A stretch of 7,680 nt of DNA, from assembly GCA_002315795.1 (NCBI GenBank), contig DCIF01000120.1, positions 859-8,538 on the forward strand, read 5' to 3'. Both the position numbers and the translations under genes were made by a program. Within the stretch, counting starts at the first letter, position 1; every line of letters starts with the position of its first letter. The notes beneath the pieces were generated by a model. It saw only the letters and a list, made by a program, of their open reading frames with translations, had not been told where the DNA came from and did no database searches. The stretch comes from Bacteroidales bacterium UBA1733 (GTDB lineage: Bacteria > Bacteroidota > Bacteroidia > Bacteroidales > UBA3663). Positions 6,722 to 7,680 of this stretch are shown one piece after another.

Positions 6722-7591
6722 TTAGCTACGACGCTGGAAAAGCGATAAGAGAGCTGGAACGAAATCCTCATCAGTACGAATAGAAACACTATCTACACGA
6801 GAGCGCATGAAAGCATCCTGCATCTGAGAGTACATTTCCTTCCACCACTTTGCATAGGTATTTCTCACCTTACGATTACTGGTATCTACCCAACGTTCCT
6901 GACCAGATTCTGCATCTCGCACCTTGAGCAAACCCACATCTGGCAACTCCTGCTCACGAGGATCGTAAACCTGAATAGCCACCACATCGTGCTTAGAATT
7001 GGCAATCTGCAAGGACTGCTGATAAGGCTTGGCATCGAAGAAATCACTAATCACGAAAGTAGTGCAACGCTTCTTCTGCGCGTTGCTGATATACTGGATA
7101 GCCTTACCAATGTCCGTACCACGCTGTACGGGTTGGAACCGCAACATCTCGCTGATGATTGCCAGCACATGCTTCTTTCCCTTCTGTGGCGGAATGTATT
7201 TCTCGATACGGTCACTGAAGAAGATCACACCGATCTTATCGTTGTTCTGGATACCAGACATGGCCAGCGTAGCAGCGATCTGTGTAATCTGCTCCTGCTT
7301 GGTCTGACTGGTTGTACCGAACTCACGGCTTCCACTGACGTCAATCAGAAGCATAATCGTCAGTTCTCGCTCCTCTTCAAAGATTTTGATATGAGGCTTG
7401 TTCTGACGGGCAGTCACATTCCAGTCGATGTCACGCACATCATCGCCATACTGGTACTCACGTACCTCAGCAAACGACATACCGTGACCCTTGAACGCTG
7501 TCTTATACGAACCTGCAAAGATATTAGCGCTCAAGCCTCGGCTTTTGATCTCTATCTGCCTTACCTTCTTGATTAAATCTGTTGTTTCCAT
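6722..7591 (-). CDS. DUF58 family protein with VWA-like domain, MoxR partner
   Basis: The 289-residue product has no signal peptide or membrane span, so it is probably cytosolic. The DUF58 signature is clear: EYQYGDDVRDIDWNVTAR at 45-62. It is followed by a VWA-like fold with an intact metal site: DVSGS at 84-88, Thr159 in RGTDIG, and Asp183 in ISDFFD. Length and layout match the DUF58 proteins that sit next to moxR in many bacteria. The family is taken to work with the MoxR AAA+ ATPase as an adaptor or chaperone; the substrate is unknown. It is the first complete gene of the operon in this window. The ATG at 7591 is the first in frame, because an in-frame TGA lies at 7598-7600. An imperfect inverted repeat occupies the leader. 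No Bacteroidales-type promoter (TAnnTTTG) is seen between 7592 and 7680, which suggests transcription from farther upstream. Confidence 0.94.
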   Translation of the reverse strand: METTDLIKKVRQIEIKSRGLSANIFAGSYKTAFKGHGMSFAEVREYQYGDDVRDIDWNVTARQNKPHIKIFEEERELTIMLLIDVSGSREFGTTSQTKQEQITQIAATLAMSGIQNNDKIGVIFFSDRIEKYIPPQKGKKHVLAIISEMLRFQPVQRGTDIGKAIQYISNAQKKRCTTFVISDFFDAKPYQQSLQIANSKHDVVAIQVYDPREQELPDVGLLKVRDAESGQERWVDTSNRKVRNTYAKWWKEMYSQMQDAFMRSRVDSVSIRTDEDFVPALLSLFQRRS

Positions 7592-7599
7592 AATCTTTC

Positions 7600-7680
7600 A
7601 GTTAGGAGTGAGGAGTTTTTGGCTTACCATTTGTTTTGCAATCATTACTCAGAGTGAGTGTCAACTCCTAATTCCTCACT
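7600..7680. repeat. Imperfect inverted repeat (18-bp arms, about 45-bp loop) in the leader of the DUF58 gene
   Basis: The left arm agttaggagtgaggagtt (7600-7617) and the right arm aactcctaattcctcact (7663-7680) are complementary at 15 of 18 positions, with the inner 7 bp perfect. The spacer is 7618-7662. The right arm runs to the window edge and may extend further. In the transcript the structure ends 8 bases before the DUF58 start codon, with no U-run after it, so it does not look like an intrinsic terminator. It could be a degenerate intergenic repeat of the 'TTAGGAGTGAGGA' kind or an mRNA hairpin that modulates expression between the expected moxR and the DUF58 gene. Confidence 0.7.

Larger units (their letters stand above)
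1..7591 (-). other. Predicted polycistronic bat operon
   Basis: Eight genes run in the same direction with gaps of 10, 9, 3, 8, 12, 42 and 8 bp, reading from the DUF58 gene to the phosphodiesterase gene. No terminator-like hairpin with a T-run and no Bacteroidales -7/-33 promoter pair was found in any gap, so a single transcript starting beyond the right edge, probably ahead of a moxR gene, is the simplest reading. Start codons are preceded by A/T-rich leaders rather than a strong Shine-Dalgarno sequence, as is usual in Bacteroidetes. The operon continues past base 1 through the phosphodiesterase gene. Confidence 0.8.

Noticed and set aside
6712..6789. Upstream start for the 343-residue protein, adding 26 residues
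   Set aside because: It would overlap the end of the DUF58 gene by 68 bp and place the signal peptide 26 residues inside, whereas ATG at 6711 gives a normal signal peptide and a 10-bp gap typical of this operon.

Overview
The window looks like a chromosomal segment of a Bacteroidales bacterium, most likely Prevotella or a close relative. This is inferred from gene content and order, the A/T-rich leaders without a clear Shine-Dalgarno sequence, and the protein character; no ribosomal marker is present. All eight supported genes lie on the minus strand and read from high to low coordinates. Together they form almost the whole Bacteroidetes aerotolerance (bat) operon. A MoxR AAA+ ATPase gene would be expected just beyond the right edge, but it is not in the window.

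In transcription order the genes are: a soluble DUF58 protein with a von Willebrand A (VWA)-type fold (6722-7591); a signal-peptide, single-pass protein of 343 residues found in such loci (5680-6711); BatA (4675-5670) and BatB (3634-4671), two paralogous membrane VWA proteins with intact metal-binding (MIDAS) motifs; BatC (2867-3625), a TPR protein with a long Gln/Asp/Asn tail; BatD (1010-2854), a large Ig-like periplasmic protein with one membrane span and a cytosolic tail; BatE (203-967), a TPR, two-span and SH3b protein; and the start of a type I phosphodiesterase / nucleotide pyrophosphatase (1-194, cut by the window edge). Intergenic gaps are only 3-12 bp except for 42 bp before batE, so the set is probably one transcript.

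Signal peptides, membrane spans and positive-inside charge suggest a common topology. The VWA domains of BatA and BatB, the TPRs of BatC and BatE, the SH3b of BatE and the Ig-like part of BatD all face the periplasm. The DUF58 protein and the (unseen) MoxR would act in the cytosol, linked to the membrane part through the cytosolic tails of BatD and the 343-residue protein, which appear to share a helical module. MoxR/VWA pairs are known as chaperone-like or metal-insertion systems. The substrate of Bat is unknown, and the 'aerotolerance' label comes from early work in Bacteroides fragilis.

The only non-coding structure is in two small spots: a 14-bp tandem repeat directly before batE, and an 18-bp imperfect inverted repeat before the DUF58 gene at the right edge. 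The long plus-strand open frames are antisense shadows. No RNA gene, mobile element, CRISPR array or clear terminator was seen, and there is no gene-free stretch over 300 bases.
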